Source: Galaxea fascicularis | Lineage: Eukaryota > Cnidaria > Anthozoa > Scleractinia > Euphylliidae | Direction: 5' to 3' | Length of the DNA stretch: 64,000 nucleotides | Assembly: GCA_948470475.1 (NCBI GenBank) | Contig: OX419341.1 | Span: forward strand, 3,477,013-3,541,012 | The notes under the pieces: generated by a model | Seen by the model: the letters and a program-made list of their open reading frames with translations, nothing else | Databases searched by the model: none | Told to the model about the DNA's origin: nothing | Part shown: positions 33,291 to 46,900 of the stretch, in pieces | How positions within the stretch are numbered: the first letter of the stretch is position 1 | How the letters are laid out: the number at the start of each line of letters is the position of its first letter | Made by a program: the position numbers and the translations under genes

Positions 33291-35500
33291 AATTTCATTA
33301 ATATTATCCTTACACCTGTAAGTGCAGAGGACATAAAGTAAAATTAATTTGCTTCCTATGAGTTAGTCATATTTTCTGGTCAGCAAAGCATTTTTAATTA
33401 AATTTTTAAAACTTGTTGATCTTTGATGACTTTTACTTGTTATTGTAAAACCAGTGGTAATATTAAAATAAAATCTTTAACTCTTGTACTTTTGTCGTTA
33501 ACTACACTGTATATGTGAATGTTCATGCTTGTGTGTAGCACTGCCCTTTGCCTAGGTCTCAATCTGTTGTACCCTTTTATTGGTAGGTCTTCAGACTTCT
33601 ATGATATGACTAATAAAAAAGCATTATTCCAGAATAATATTGTTTACATGTACATTTGTACTAGTAACTCACAAAGAAGGTTTAAGTCACTGCCTTGGAT
33701 CCCATCCACTGCTTTGGGTTTTAGTCTAATGGCTTGTCATGGGGTGACTACAGAAACAATTTTTTTGGAACCACACAAACCATGATATCCTCAAAATAAT
33801 TTTGCAATAGGGAGTCATTCTTATTGAAGATGAGCGATGAGTGACCTAATCATTTGTGAAAAGCAGTAGTGGTTAGCCAATCTTAATGGCTGGTTGAATT
33901 TCAAATCAATAGTTTTTCAAGGCAGGAATGATTACAGGCATTCAATAACTGTTTGAATATTGATCCTTGAAAAATACAAGAGAAATTTTTCATCAGTTAG
34001 TGTCTTCAATACAAAAATCCAATATTTAGTAGATAGGTGACTCCCTGAGTCAAAATAGGTATTTTATAGAGTTCTGGCACCTGCAGCATTCCGGGGAAAC
34101 CACAAGCACATTTCCAAGCTCTTTCATGCTACAAACCAGAGAACTGTGAACAACACTGATTTTACAAAAAAATGTTTATTATTTCACTGTACAAAAGTTT
34201 AAAACATCTGACTTATAAGTGAAGAAATTTATGCCAACATAAGAAGCATTTTAGGAACCTTGTTAAAATTAGGGGAAAATTAACTAATATTCCAAAACTA
34301 AATTCATCATTACTAATCATATATCACATAAAACTAAATTTGCATAATACAGCTGTACTTCATCTTACAAAATAGTTCAGATGATAAACCTATTTGCAGC
34401 TCAAATTGGAATCTGATAAGTAGAAATCTGAAGTTGACAGTCATGCAATTTTTATGTGTTTCTAAGCATCAAGAATTTTCTTGGTTTCATGTATACAGTC
34501 GTGTACCTTGGAGGTCATAGCATTTAGTCCAAATTGTACAGAATGGTGTATATTTTACTTGAGCTATTGTAAACTTCCAGTGGCAAACAGTCTAGTTTTC
34601 CTGCTTGTACAGTGAGGTGAATCTGAGTTCAGTACATATAAATTTACTTTTCATCTCTCATTGATTTGCTTGTAGAATTGTGACATACCTTAAATCTTTC
34701 AAGGTTATTTCTGACTCTTACAGTACTTGCCAACTGAAGACTATAACATAACTTAGTTTATTTTGGTATTGTCTACCTGCATGGAAATTGAGATGAGAAA
34801 TACAAAACCTCATGTTGTAGCCCCTTTATTAATTCTAAGAAAACATTTTTTTCTTTTTGACAAAAGAAAATTCTGTAAGAACAGCCTTGCATAGCCACTG
34901 AGAATTTATTGTTTGAATTTGAAAATTATACAGTGTAGTTTAAGTTCTGTTTTTACTTAGAATAAGTACTCAAACATTTTTATTGTTTTGATGTAAACAG
35001 ATGTATGTCATCTCAAGACTGCTGTGTACAATGCTAAGGGTGACTGCCAGATGATTCAGTACTTTGCTTGTAGCAATGTATACTATTCATCATATCCACT
35101 GTGTTAGTGTTCAAATATAAAATACGGATAGTCTGCCAGCATGGTATAAAATTAGTTTTCCAGTAATTGTGTTTGGTACTGTACATGTACAAGTTAATCT
35201 ATACAATATGTATGCCATTCAGAGTACATTTTCTGGATTATTATTTACTTATACACCATTGTGCTTTGTAATGAACGGTAGTTAGTTACATAACATTTTA
35301 CCAGGATGGAATGATTTATTACAACCCTTCAATTTAATAAACTTGCAGACTGAGAACATAAGTAGATTTTGAAAGTTCTGGAAACATCAGACTTGGCGAT
35401 TCTAATGCCCACTGGAATCTGATCTTTGTAGTGATAGGAACCAGGGCTTTAATAAAAATATATTCATCCTCCTTTTTAAGAAGGTGGGGTTATTATGGTT

Positions 35501-35681
35501 TAACCCTTTCAGCCCTGACATCAACATGCATATTCTGCTAGTTGGAGAATTTGGTTAAACAAAAAGACATTTCATTCTTGATGGTCATTTCCTTTATTCT
35601 CATAACCTGTCACACTGTTAGCTGACGGTAATACTGTAAGGAAATAGTTAGCTCTGGTCACTGTCACGGATTAAAGGCTTG
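35501..35681. repeat. TAACCC-family dispersed repeat, copy e
   Basis: It begins taaccctttcagccctgac and ends cacggattaaaggctt. It lies about 490 bp upstream of the first KIDINS220 ankyrin exon. Confidence 0.5.
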
Positions 35682-36167
35682 AAACAAGCTATATATTTAT
35701 TTGAAGCACAAGGCACAGACAGATGGAGTTATGTATGTACTGCTGTAGACATTCAAACACGTGCACATCAAAGTCACAAACACTACGGCTTTTGCATTTG
35801 CTGACACTGTTAATCTAAGAGAAAGTTATTATAATAAAAATATGATTACGGCTTGAATACTGGATTTGAGCATTTGTGCAACAACTTAAGTGTTTCTCCA
35901 AACATAAATGAAGCAGTCTCTAGAAAGAGTTCATCTAGAGCACTTATCAAGGAAAAAGTGGTCAATTTAAGTGTACTTTTTATGAAAACTTAGGCAACCA
36001 ACACAAAAAACAATCATATGCATTTTAACTCTGTTTCAGTTCAGACGGAGAAAATCAGTAATGCTTTGCCTAAGCTTTCCCCATTTTTAGCATTAAGTAA
36101 CAAGTTTATCTCTGTGTTGAAGGCAACTTTGCTGAATCATTAACCAGTGATTGTTGCTGTATTGCAG

Positions 36168-36278
36168 GAGATGACTGTTAATGATGGAGGATTTCTGAAT
36201 GCAGTCAGGGATGGAAGTTGTACTCATGTGTTGAACTTACTGGATAGTGGAGGAATTGACTTGGAGCAACGAGACCAG
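36168..36278 (+). CDS. KIDINS220: KIDINS220 first ankyrin-domain exon with probable start codon
   Basis: Acceptor gtattgcag, donor GTCAGA. Reads GAG then [17 protein letters not shown] and onward to IDLEQRDQ. The ATG at 36171 has G at -3. FLNAV aligns with VINYV seven to eight residues from the human start. This is the N-terminal capping helix pair rather than a full repeat. Confidence 0.85.
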
Positions 36279-37727
36279 GTCAGAATAGAAGTTTGTTAAA
36301 ATCCTCATTTAGCTACTTTACATAAAGCTTATTAGAGCATGGAAGGGAGGGTAGATGCTTTCAAATGATTTAGTAACAAATGAATATTTCACATAGTATT
36401 AATTTTTATACATCACGAGAAACAGAAATTTACTGCATGCCAATGCACAATCTTGATAAAATTTGTGTAGCTCAGTGATAAACAATGTTAACCGCCGACC
36501 GGTTGGCTCAGTGGTAGAGCACCGGACTGCTGTGCGGGAGGTCGGGGTTCCAGCCCTGGCCGGACCAACACTCAGGGTCTTTAAATAACTGAGGAGAAAG
36601 TGCTACCTTTGTAATGACATCTGCAAATGTTAGACTTTCTAGTCTTCTCGGATAAGGACGATAAAAACCGGAGGTTCCGTCTCACAACTCTTCACAAATT
36701 GACTCTGTGGGACATAAAAGAACCACTAGGGACGTAATGAACCCTGGCTGTGACCACCCCTAGTGCTGACCTAGAGGGCCATGTGTTAGAAAACTCTTGT
36801 TGGGTTAAACATGTCTATACCCTCTATAAAAATGGATATCATATTGTATCGTATCGTATCGTGAGTAACCCATTATTTATCTCATGCATATAAATAAATA
36901 AATAAATATATTATTCTTGTCCCATTTGTTGCTATGTTTGTTTAGCATTTCTCTTCTCTCCTTTTGTTTCTTTTTCAATTCAGTTGTCAGGGTTGTCAAA
37001 AAGCACTGGCAACCAGTGCTATCACCAGCTACTTTTCAACTTTCACCAGCTACAATTTGCCGGTAAAAAGAGAAAATGTAGGGGAGGGGGGGGGGGAAAT
37101 CGTGTTGTTACCCCCTGACTGCCATCTACTTTCCTAGATTCTCCTTCTGCTAAAAATCTTTTTGACAACCCTGAGTTTTATCGTATAATTTTGTCTGTTT
37201 TTTTATTTACTGACCCGCCAAGATTAGCTGAACATTTTACACGTCAGACCTGTATATTTGTTTTTTCCAAGAAGTAAACTACATGTATGTCAACATGAAG
37301 TTTTTTTCTTGTTGTCAGTAAAATAAATGTTGTTTGTTTCAATCATGGAAACTGATAATTAATGGGAAGAGGAAGAGAAATGAGACTTTGAAAGGTGGGG
37401 GTCCTGCACTGTTGCTGATTTGGTTTTACATGTTATTTAACTTTTGACCAAACTAAGGATAGACTATAACAATGCAGGAGTCATGCAAACAATACTTTAA
37501 TTTTTAATTACTATTGTTTGAACTTCAAGAAGTTGTTTCATTGGAATCTGTTAGAGGTCCTCGAAAAAGTATTTTGCAACTCAAAACTCGAGTTTCAAAC
37601 CTTGATACTTGTTCTCTATAACTTTGACAATCAAGGATTGAGTTTTGAGTCAAGACTGTCAACTTACTAATGAGTGTGAAGTATATATGAAATAATTCGT
37701 ATTTGTACTGCGGTTGTAGATGCAAGT

Positions 37728-37758
<31 letters not shown>

Positions 37759-37794
37759 TTAAGCAACTGGAAAGAAGAAGCCTGAAAAAAATCA

Positions 37795-37828
<34 letters not shown>

Positions 37829-37921
37829 GATACCGGTGCGATGCTCTACCAACTGAGCTATGAAGCCACACATTGGGAGCGAGGTCAATTTATTGAGTCA
37901 ATAAATTTTCCAGTTGCTTAA

Positions 37922-37952
<31 letters not shown>

Positions 37953-40900
37953 ACTTACTAATGAGTGTTACTGTATGATATTGAGCTATGCTAATTATCA
38001 TTAATCACTAATTTTCACCGTAGAATGGTCAGACACCCCTGATTATTGCAGCAGAAAAAGGCAATGTGGAAATAGTCCATGAGCTGATTAAACGAAATGT
38101 TCAAGTAAATGTACAAGATGAGGTATGTATTTGTTGAATTACTGGCTAACCCGCTAAGACCTGACAGTGTTCAACAACTAACTTCTCATGATCTTGTCAT
38201 TTAATCAAGCAAACTGAATAAGAACAAAGGGAAGGATCAAACATGAAATGTTCTGAAATAAACAAGTTCTCTCAACGAATATTATGAGAGATGTAGGGAG
38301 GCACTGAGGAGAATATGTGAATTGGTCGGATTACTCAACGGTTTAATAAGCTAAGGATTGAATGGCTGAGTGAGACCTGAATAATTTAATGAGCCCTATA
38401 TAGCTGTACATAGTAATTTGCATGATGAGTGAATGCTTGCTTGTTTATTTTATGTAATGTTAAACAGTTGATCCAGAAAACCTTTTACTGCTGTTGGCAA
38501 TGGGATAAATTTTCTGTTGTGAGCTTGTGTTTATATCAAACTTTTATTGTTTTAGGATGGTTGGACAGCCCTCATTGCTGCTTGCAAGGAAGGACATTAT
38601 GAAGTTGTAAAAGAACTTCTAGAATGTGGAGCCAAAGTTCAACTTCCGGACTTGGTATGTAATAAAAGTATTAAGAAAGATTTCCACACAGCCCCATACA
38701 TGAATACTAACCCTGTTCCAGAAATGAGTAGAGTTTGAGTCGCAAAATGCATGTATAATTCATGTATGGGTCTGTGTTGAAATCTTGCCAAATGATATCT
38801 CAACATTAATTTTTATTTTGTGGAAATCCAGTCCACAAAACAGGCTAGTTTTGAATTTGTCCTGCAAAGCATTAACATTCTGAGGGGTTTTACTCTGTAC
38901 TAAATTACATTATATTCTCAGGTCTCTCAGTTTTTTCTTTCTGTCTCTACCCAATAAATATTTCATTGCTTTACCGAGTTATTGGTACTGTCAATGTAAC
39001 ATTAATCCTGCAATATGCTATACTTAACACTGCTCACTTATGAAATGGCTGTCACAACTTTTACCTTGTAATGGCCTTGGACTTTGAAGAACTGTATGAA
39101 ATATTTATATTTCTTCTAGCTCTGTTGAATTTTAAAAAAATGCAAACCTGACGTCTGTTATGGCTAACAGGAAGTCATCCATAATTTCAGGGTGGCTGGT
39201 CCCCCTTGGTGTGGGCGTCATACAAAGGACATGCGGACATTGTCAGGGAGCTGTTGGACTATGGGGCTGACCCTAATGAGAGAGGACAAGTAGGAATTAG
39301 AATTCTTTTCCTGTTTGTACAATGTAACTGTAATTAAGTGGAGATGTGGTTTTCAAAACTAAATTAAAGAGGTAAAAATTTTACATTAATTATACATGCT
39401 ACATTGTCATACTAACCCTGTTCCACGAGTAGAGTTTGAGTCAGAAAATGTATGTATAATTATTGTATGGGGCTGTGTGGAAATCTTGCCAATACTTTTT
39501 AATTGGAGAGAGTTTTCATGCTTCAGGATTGTTCAGAACTACGTGTAGGGTTTGCTTGACCCCAAAAAATTGTTCATTTGATGAGAAGAAAGAGAATATG
39601 GGTTTAATACCCTTTAATTTACAGATTAGCCTAATTAATTAGCCTGAATACTTGCACTTTTATCAAAACACGATTGTTCTACTAATAATATTGAATTTAC
39701 AATACCAATAGCGACTAAGTAAGTATTTTCTTTTGCACGGTTTCCGCAAAGCCCCATACACATAAAACCTACAGTTGTATACATTATACTACTGAAACTG
39801 TATTGGAACAGAGTTAGCATGACAGTGATGTATGCAGAATTAATGTGTGGGGTGTTGCGGAAATCTTTCGTAACTGGAGGAGTTCTGCTCATCTCGGTTC
39901 CTTCTGCAAGTACCGGAGAACAAATGACGTTAAACAAAAGCAACAAAAGACAGAATAAAAGAACGCCAAATAAAATGTAATCCCAAGTGTACAAAATACA
40001 ATCTCAGAGATGAGCAGAACTCGTCCAGTTCATTCCTCCGGTTCTTTCCGTGTCAGACTGTCACGGAAGTAACCGGACAATTACAGCCAAATTCCGATCA
40101 AAAATGGAGGAAGAAGCCGCAGATAAACTTAATTAGACGGGAGACAACGAGTTCGGAGTCTAAAGAAATTTTAAAATCAAACATACAGCTTTTAAAAAGA
40201 TAAGCAAAGGCTATTATTCTGTGGGACGTAAATGAACCCACATCACTGTTCGAGAATAGTAGGGGACGTAGCTCCCGGTGTGGTGGTCTAGCTATCTCAT
40301 CCGATGTTTAAATGCTCGGAGATATTAGCTGCAGAAGCTACTCTAAAAATCCCAGGGTAAATAAAGTAATGTATCTATGTATGTATTATTAACATCCCAA
40401 TTCAGGGTCTTTTTTGAGGCGCAGATAAGCTTGTTAGAATGCTGTAACATAACAATCACACGAAGTGCTTTGCTGAATGTTAGCTGAAGGCTGTGTCTAA
40501 ATGGCCGGCAGCCGGTCAAGGTTGTAAAAACACTAAATGGCCGGCAGTCCGATATTTCCTCGACAAATTCAGAAAAACTGAGGAATTTATGATATTTTCA
40601 ACAAAAGACGACATTTACAGACTTAACTATCGAAGTAATCGTTAAGAAAGCGATGCAGTTTTATTAATATAAACTATCAAAGTACAAATCGTCTAAATGA
40701 CCGGCAGCCGGCCAAAATCTTCAAGCCTAATAACAAACGTCCATATTCCTTGACTCCTAGCCCTAATCCCTAACTTAAAACACACTAAATCTCCCCGAAG
40801 TACCAAGTCTAAGGAAAACAAAGCCCTTGAAAGGGAGCCCGAATCGTACTGCCGGCCTTTTAGTGTTTTTACAACCTTGACCGGCTGCCGGCCATTTAGA

Positions 40901-43900
40901 CACTTTGTTAGCTGAAACCGTGCCTGCCGTGCGATCGAGATTGTTAAACTTAAGTGGTGAACTTACGCTCTACTCGTCTTTTAACTTTTGCTCCCCTCCT
41001 CGTCATTTCCATGTTCTTTGGCTTAAACGGAGAATTTCCCACATTACAACGGAGAAATAGCGTCTTGATGCGAACTTAACCAACAAGAGAAGTTCATAAT
41101 GGCCGCCAAAGGTTACGTCTCGAGTTCTTTGAATCACGTGTTGCCCGTTTGTCAATCGCGATTGGCCCATTGAAAAAGAGGGCATTTCGAAAATTTTGGG
41201 GGTTCTTCATTCCAGCAGAGTCTACTCCGACAAAACATTAATTCCCGGATTAATAATGTTTTCATTTTGTAACTCAAATTCTATTTATGCTCCACATTTT
41301 TTAAACAGGATTAGAACGTCAGTGTTGCATGTTTCATTAATGTGGAGACTGTGCAAAAAATCTTTCCGAAAGATATATTTGTTAGCTAGCTGTTTACTGT
41401 TTGTTGGGCTTCCTGTTTAACCAAAGCTGAGTAATTATGACAAACACAAGTAGATTTCAGTCTCGTACTGAGATCTGGAATCACGTTTAAACCTGCATTT
41501 ACAAAGACCCCTGGTATGAGCTACTGAATGTTAATATTCCAAAATATACAACTCGCGGGAAATAACGATTGGGTGTCGGATGTTTCGAGTAAGCCATGCC
41601 ACAGCAAGTGCGATCGATCGTCATGGAACTGCTTCAACGTTTTCGTACAGTCCGTGAAATTCTGTGGCGTATTTTAGATTTCTGGTCTGCTGTATTTCTG
41701 CTGAAAAGGCTAAAACCCTGACGTAAAAAAGTACTGTTGTTTTCAATACTTGTGGGTAATAGCTAAAATAAACTTTTACACACCTTTACAAAGCAGCTTC
41801 AACGATTTCACAATAAAAAACTTTAGACATCTTTACTGTTGACATTGTCTTTCCATATCGCAATGAAACTTGCTGTTGTTCCCGGAAGTAGACGAGACTG
41901 AAGGATATATGAGAAAGAGACGTAAGCACTGATTATTTTAAGTCTTTTGTTTAACCGGTTTAGCACGATTAATTATTCATGGTATTTTCAAAAGATTTAA
42001 TTACCTTAGTGAAGAGGCTAACCAGAGGTGGCAAATTATTTTGATATAATTGTAAAATCTTCTAACAAATGCCCTCGAGGCCCATTACTCGCTCGCATTT
42101 GTGGCCGATTTAGGTTTTGACGGTCCCGTCCAGTTTATTGTCCAGTCTGGTTCGCAGCACTGCTTGAAATGTTCAAATATCAATTCGAATTAAGATGGGC
42201 TATTATTTTCCTGTTTTTGGATAATCGAACAGCGAGTGAAACCGATCTAAAGGAACTTCTCTAAAACTCGTTAATTATGAATGACACTGAGTTGAAGCTA
42301 AGGGAAATGGTTATTCAAATTCATGTACTTACCACTAAAGCGGAAATTGTCGCGCAGAGGCAAGTGGATGCTTTATGTGCCCATTTACCAGGAACTTATT
42401 TTGCCAACAGAAACACTTCCTCGTTACTTTTTATTGTCGATTGATAGTGATGCCATCTAAAAGACAGAAAGCGTATCTCTTCCATTACCGCTTCCTGCCG
42501 CTTTCTAGATCTGTTGTCTGAAATCCCGAGTCTAAGATGGGGCTGCACTTTCCTTCGGCATTCCACGAAAAGACGATTAAAAAGCTAGTTTTGCTGAGCT
42601 ACAGTGAGTTTCTTAATTAATTTTTCACTGTACTCTCTGGCTTAATCGCATGCTAATTATGAAGCTCTCAACAGGCGAAAAGTGTACGTCAGACCATAAT
42701 TAAATGTGTTGAAGTTGTGATGAGCTTCGAGGCAATTACCCAGTCGGAATAAGCGTTTGACTGACCTCAACTCCGGAAATCTCGAATCGAACCTGAGTAA
42801 GATTTATCTGGTTTTATCAAGAGTTTTAAACTTAGAGGGGCTTCGTTGTCTTAAAAAAAGGTGAGATAGAGTAAGTTCTGGGCAGCTTTATGAATAACAC
42901 TTTTCGCGCTGTTGGAAAGGTTTCCTCTGTAAGTTTCCTTGCTCTTCACTAAGCCTGCATGTTGAAGCAGAAATCGGGTTTGGCCTTGCGAGACTAACCA
43001 AATCCGAAACCACTTTATTTGTCCTAAGACGGGCAGACCACATCTTAGACTTACAGAGGATATAGACTCTGTATGCATACCTTGTGGTTGGCGTTCACTG
43101 TGTATCCTAAGTGTTGGTTCGTTTTTGCATATATTGAAAATGTCATTAGCGCTCTTCACGACAGGTGAAGATGCTTGGGAAAGGGACGAACCAGGAGCAA
43201 ACGGCAAATTGAGCTCTCTTTATCTCTCGTGGCTTCTTAAATCAATTGTAATCAAGGGCTTCTGTTCTTGGCGGTGTCCGTTTTAAAGGAGTGGATAAAA
43301 TATAGCTCGACATGAAGTCCACGAAACGTAAGTAGCTACAGTTATTGTGGCTGTGAAGATGGTTGATTCGCCAACGTGATAAGCAGTTCAAGTTGTTATT
43401 GCTGGGCGCATACGAAAATTATCACACGGTTATGAGGGCGTTTTTGAAGGCGCTGGCGACGGGAACGAAGTTGACACGAAAAGACGTTTTTGCTTGCAAT
43501 TTTTCTTTCTTGGAAATGTAAAAGTTTTGATGAACCTTGTGAAATGCGAGAATGCTTTGACCTTACTGTGGAAATTTCTTTATATCTCGAAATCTGAATT
43601 GAGAGCTTAGTATTTCGCAATTTGTGTCCAATGCTTTTTATTGCGTTTAACAATATAATTTAATAGCAGATTTCGACCACATCAAATGCATAGATATAAA
43701 ATATATCTAATATTGAAATGATATGATTTCATGCCGATTCTCGAAAGCTTTTTTTTATCCCCTGTTGGTAATAGTGAGAATGTTGAAAGGTAAATACGTT
43801 CTTTTGTTTGTTTTATTGAAAATATTATTTATCCATTCCTTGATTTTATTTTCTGCTTCTAATTAATACATTTTGTGCTTTCTGTAAAGCTGAATTTGAA

Positions 43901-46900
43901 ATAAGGAGCATTTCGCTTTCAAGTGATTTTCCTAAATATACAGTCATTAGCCAGCACTTGCGATCTCTTGACAATGATAGTGTCGTTTCGTTTTCTGCAA
44001 TATTTTTTATATCCCCAGACTCGGATATCACATATCTTTCGTCTCACCACTTACATTTTTGTCACTTTAATTTTTAAGGTGAAATTGCGAAATGTGTACC
44101 GACTAAGCTACCAAAAACAAATATTAATTTTTTGAGAAACCGTGGCTCTAGTAAATTGGTAAATAAGAAATCACGGCTGTCAATTTTGAGATGAATCTTT
44201 GGAAAGGAGTTGGTGGAACCTAAATTATTTTACTCGATTTTCTGGTCCATGTGAAACTGAAAGTGTTGATATATTTACATATTGTGGCATGAATTGTATT
44301 GAAGTGAAGTCATGTTCGACTTATTATGTCTGTTTGCTGTTTGCTGATACAGAATGTGCCGTTTTGTTTTGTCTAGTGATTCTCGTGGCCCAGATAAGAA
44401 CTCAAAGTCGATGTTAGTGATGTTCAGGATTCAACTTTTGATCGGTTGAAAATTTCCGATAACTGCGGCTTTTAGCCGGGGGCTTTAATGTAAACGAAGA
44501 CAAAAATAAACCGAAGAACACGTAATCCCCAAATATAATAAACTGCAAATGATTTTTGAGCAAATACTTCATAAGATTACATTTGCTACTAACAGTGAGA
44601 TTTATCAGGCACGATATCTCTTATTGTCAGTGAGTGGTGATTAATTAACTTCTATAGTTTGGTGATTGGAACAAGTTTGATTACTTTTTGTTAAATGTGG
44701 CATGGACATGTGCACAGGTTTCTTTTGCTACATATCTCTCTCCTTTTCTCTTTCTCCCTTTTACACGCTCTTTCAATTCTTGTTCAGTTGCTATTACATA
44801 ATATTTATTCTTCACAACAAACAAATTTGCTGGTAAAGAGGCGGACGTTTTGTTACGGTTTTCCTCAGACCTCACTGAATAGTAGGCTGGTTCTAAAAGA
44901 GAGGTGCTTTATCTGACATATGTACAGTGTTCACCAAGATGCCAGAAGTTCAAAATCAGTACCGTTTTCTCATAAATTCAAAGCACGACTTATAACCAGG
45001 CGTGATGACGAGCGTGACACTATGTGGCCGTGATTTACCATTTATGAGCTTTGGACTTAAATTCATCCCCTTCGGATTATGACTGTGGCAGAAGAATTAC
45101 ATAGGCCCAGGTCACGAAAACCTAAGTTTTTGACGCCCAAACAAGGGTCATATGTCAGCTAACAGGATTGGTTAACTCATACAATGCGCACGTCATGTAT
45201 TGCGTTACATTCTGATCACGTGATCGCGTGACATGCCTTTCTTTGTGTATTTTTCAGCATGGTATGACTGCCCTTATTTGGGCATCAGGCCGCGGACACA
45301 CTGAAGTGGTTAACCATCTACTCGATGCTGGAGCAAACCCTGACGCCGCTGACAAGGTACATTAAGGGTTCTCCGCAGAAATTTTAGAAGGAAGATTAGG
45401 ACTTTTTCATTGTGTGCTGGGGAAATAGTGAAAATCGTTTTCGTCACACTAGTATGTGCAGCAGTTTTCAGTTTGCAATAGTTTGACATTTTTCTACGTG
45501 ACTTTCGATTTCCGCACTCCACACACACGCTTTTTCAAAGTGTGTACCTCAGCTTTCAGTGTTTTTCGTTTCATTTTTTAATTGAAATACAGGAATGTGC
45601 ATGGAAAAGGTCTATGGTGGAGTTCAGGATAATGGGCTCCTATAGTCCTAACTAGCTTAATCGTGGGCGTTACTTCCTCGGTGGTTGTGTGGTTAGGTTG
45701 GGGCAAGGAAGATCACACCTTGATTTGGTGTCTGAAAGTGAGGATGTCATGTTGAACGTAGATAAACTTGTGTTAATTTATTGTTCGTTCGTTTTCGTTC
45801 GTTTGTTTGTTTTAGTATGGAACAACAGCCTTAGTGTGGGCCTGCAGAAAAGGTCACCTAGGAGCAGTCAAGCGTCTTCTTCATAAAAACGCTAACGTCG
45901 CCACAGCGAGCAGTGTAAGTGTAACCATGGATACAGTGACTGTGACAGCCTCAGCTCAATTACATTTTTGTTTTTGTTTCTTTTTAATAGCTTTCCGTCA
46001 GGGATAAAAAAGGATCGTTCAATTCCCCCTTGGAAATAACTCTTTAAATTCAAAACGACCTTAAGGGCATAGTTCCGTATTTCGAAATGTTGCAAACTTT
46101 TTCTTGATTTTGTGTAACTATGAGCGCTTTCCATTTGTATGGAAAAACCGGTGAGAGTTTTCCGCCGAATGCAACAGTACAACCGCTTGTCTGGAAAAAA
46201 AGGTGAAAATTTGCCGAACAGTGCAGGTTCATTACCATGTCTCCGGTTTTGGGACAACAAACCACATTCAAGTGTGATGAGGCAAATGGTTCAGCGATAT
46301 TTGCGGTCATTTCGGTAAAAACGAGAAAAGTGGAATACATCTAAAGGTATTCCTATTGTTCGAGAAATTTCCACTTGGAAAGACTGTTGTATTTGTTGTC
46401 CCACCGGAACGACCGGTACTTCCATGCAAAAGGAAAGCGCTTAAAACGTAGCCCTGGTTGCTCTTAACCCTTTCACTTCCAGGAGTGACCAATAACTAAT
46501 TTATCCTTGAAGTATCGTCACATTGTCAAGTAGATAGGTGATGAGAATAAAAAATCAACTAGGGGATATTGCTTGACTTTAACACCAAATTCTCAGAACT
46601 AACATGTTAAGCAATGTATAGCAGACATTAAGGGGAATTAATATTGAAATCGTGGGAGTGAAAGGGTTCAGAGGTCGACTTGAGTTCATCAGACAAATAA
46701 ATGGGTTGCATTTTGTTGTAGCTCACTCCGCGGAAGGGAATGAAACTGCCGAAGAAATATTGTATGGTTTGACTCCAGGCGCGCATTTCTCGAAACTCCC
46801 GAAACTTTTCGGGCACGTTTTGGGTGCCATAATTTCCTTCGTACCCCGAAAAACGAAGACGTTTCCATGCTTGAAATTTGCAACAAATTTTGCCCTTTCG

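Larger units (their letters stand above)
39290..45257. other. Large KIDINS220 intron (6 kb)
   Basis: It contains two MITE copies, a SINE fragment and the 40.5-kb foldback element. From about 41.0 to 45.2 kb nothing beyond short chance frames was seen. Confidence 0.6.

Noticed and set aside
36494..36567. Functional tRNA gene
   Set aside because: The T-arm pairing and B box are degraded, and a SINE body and tail follow.
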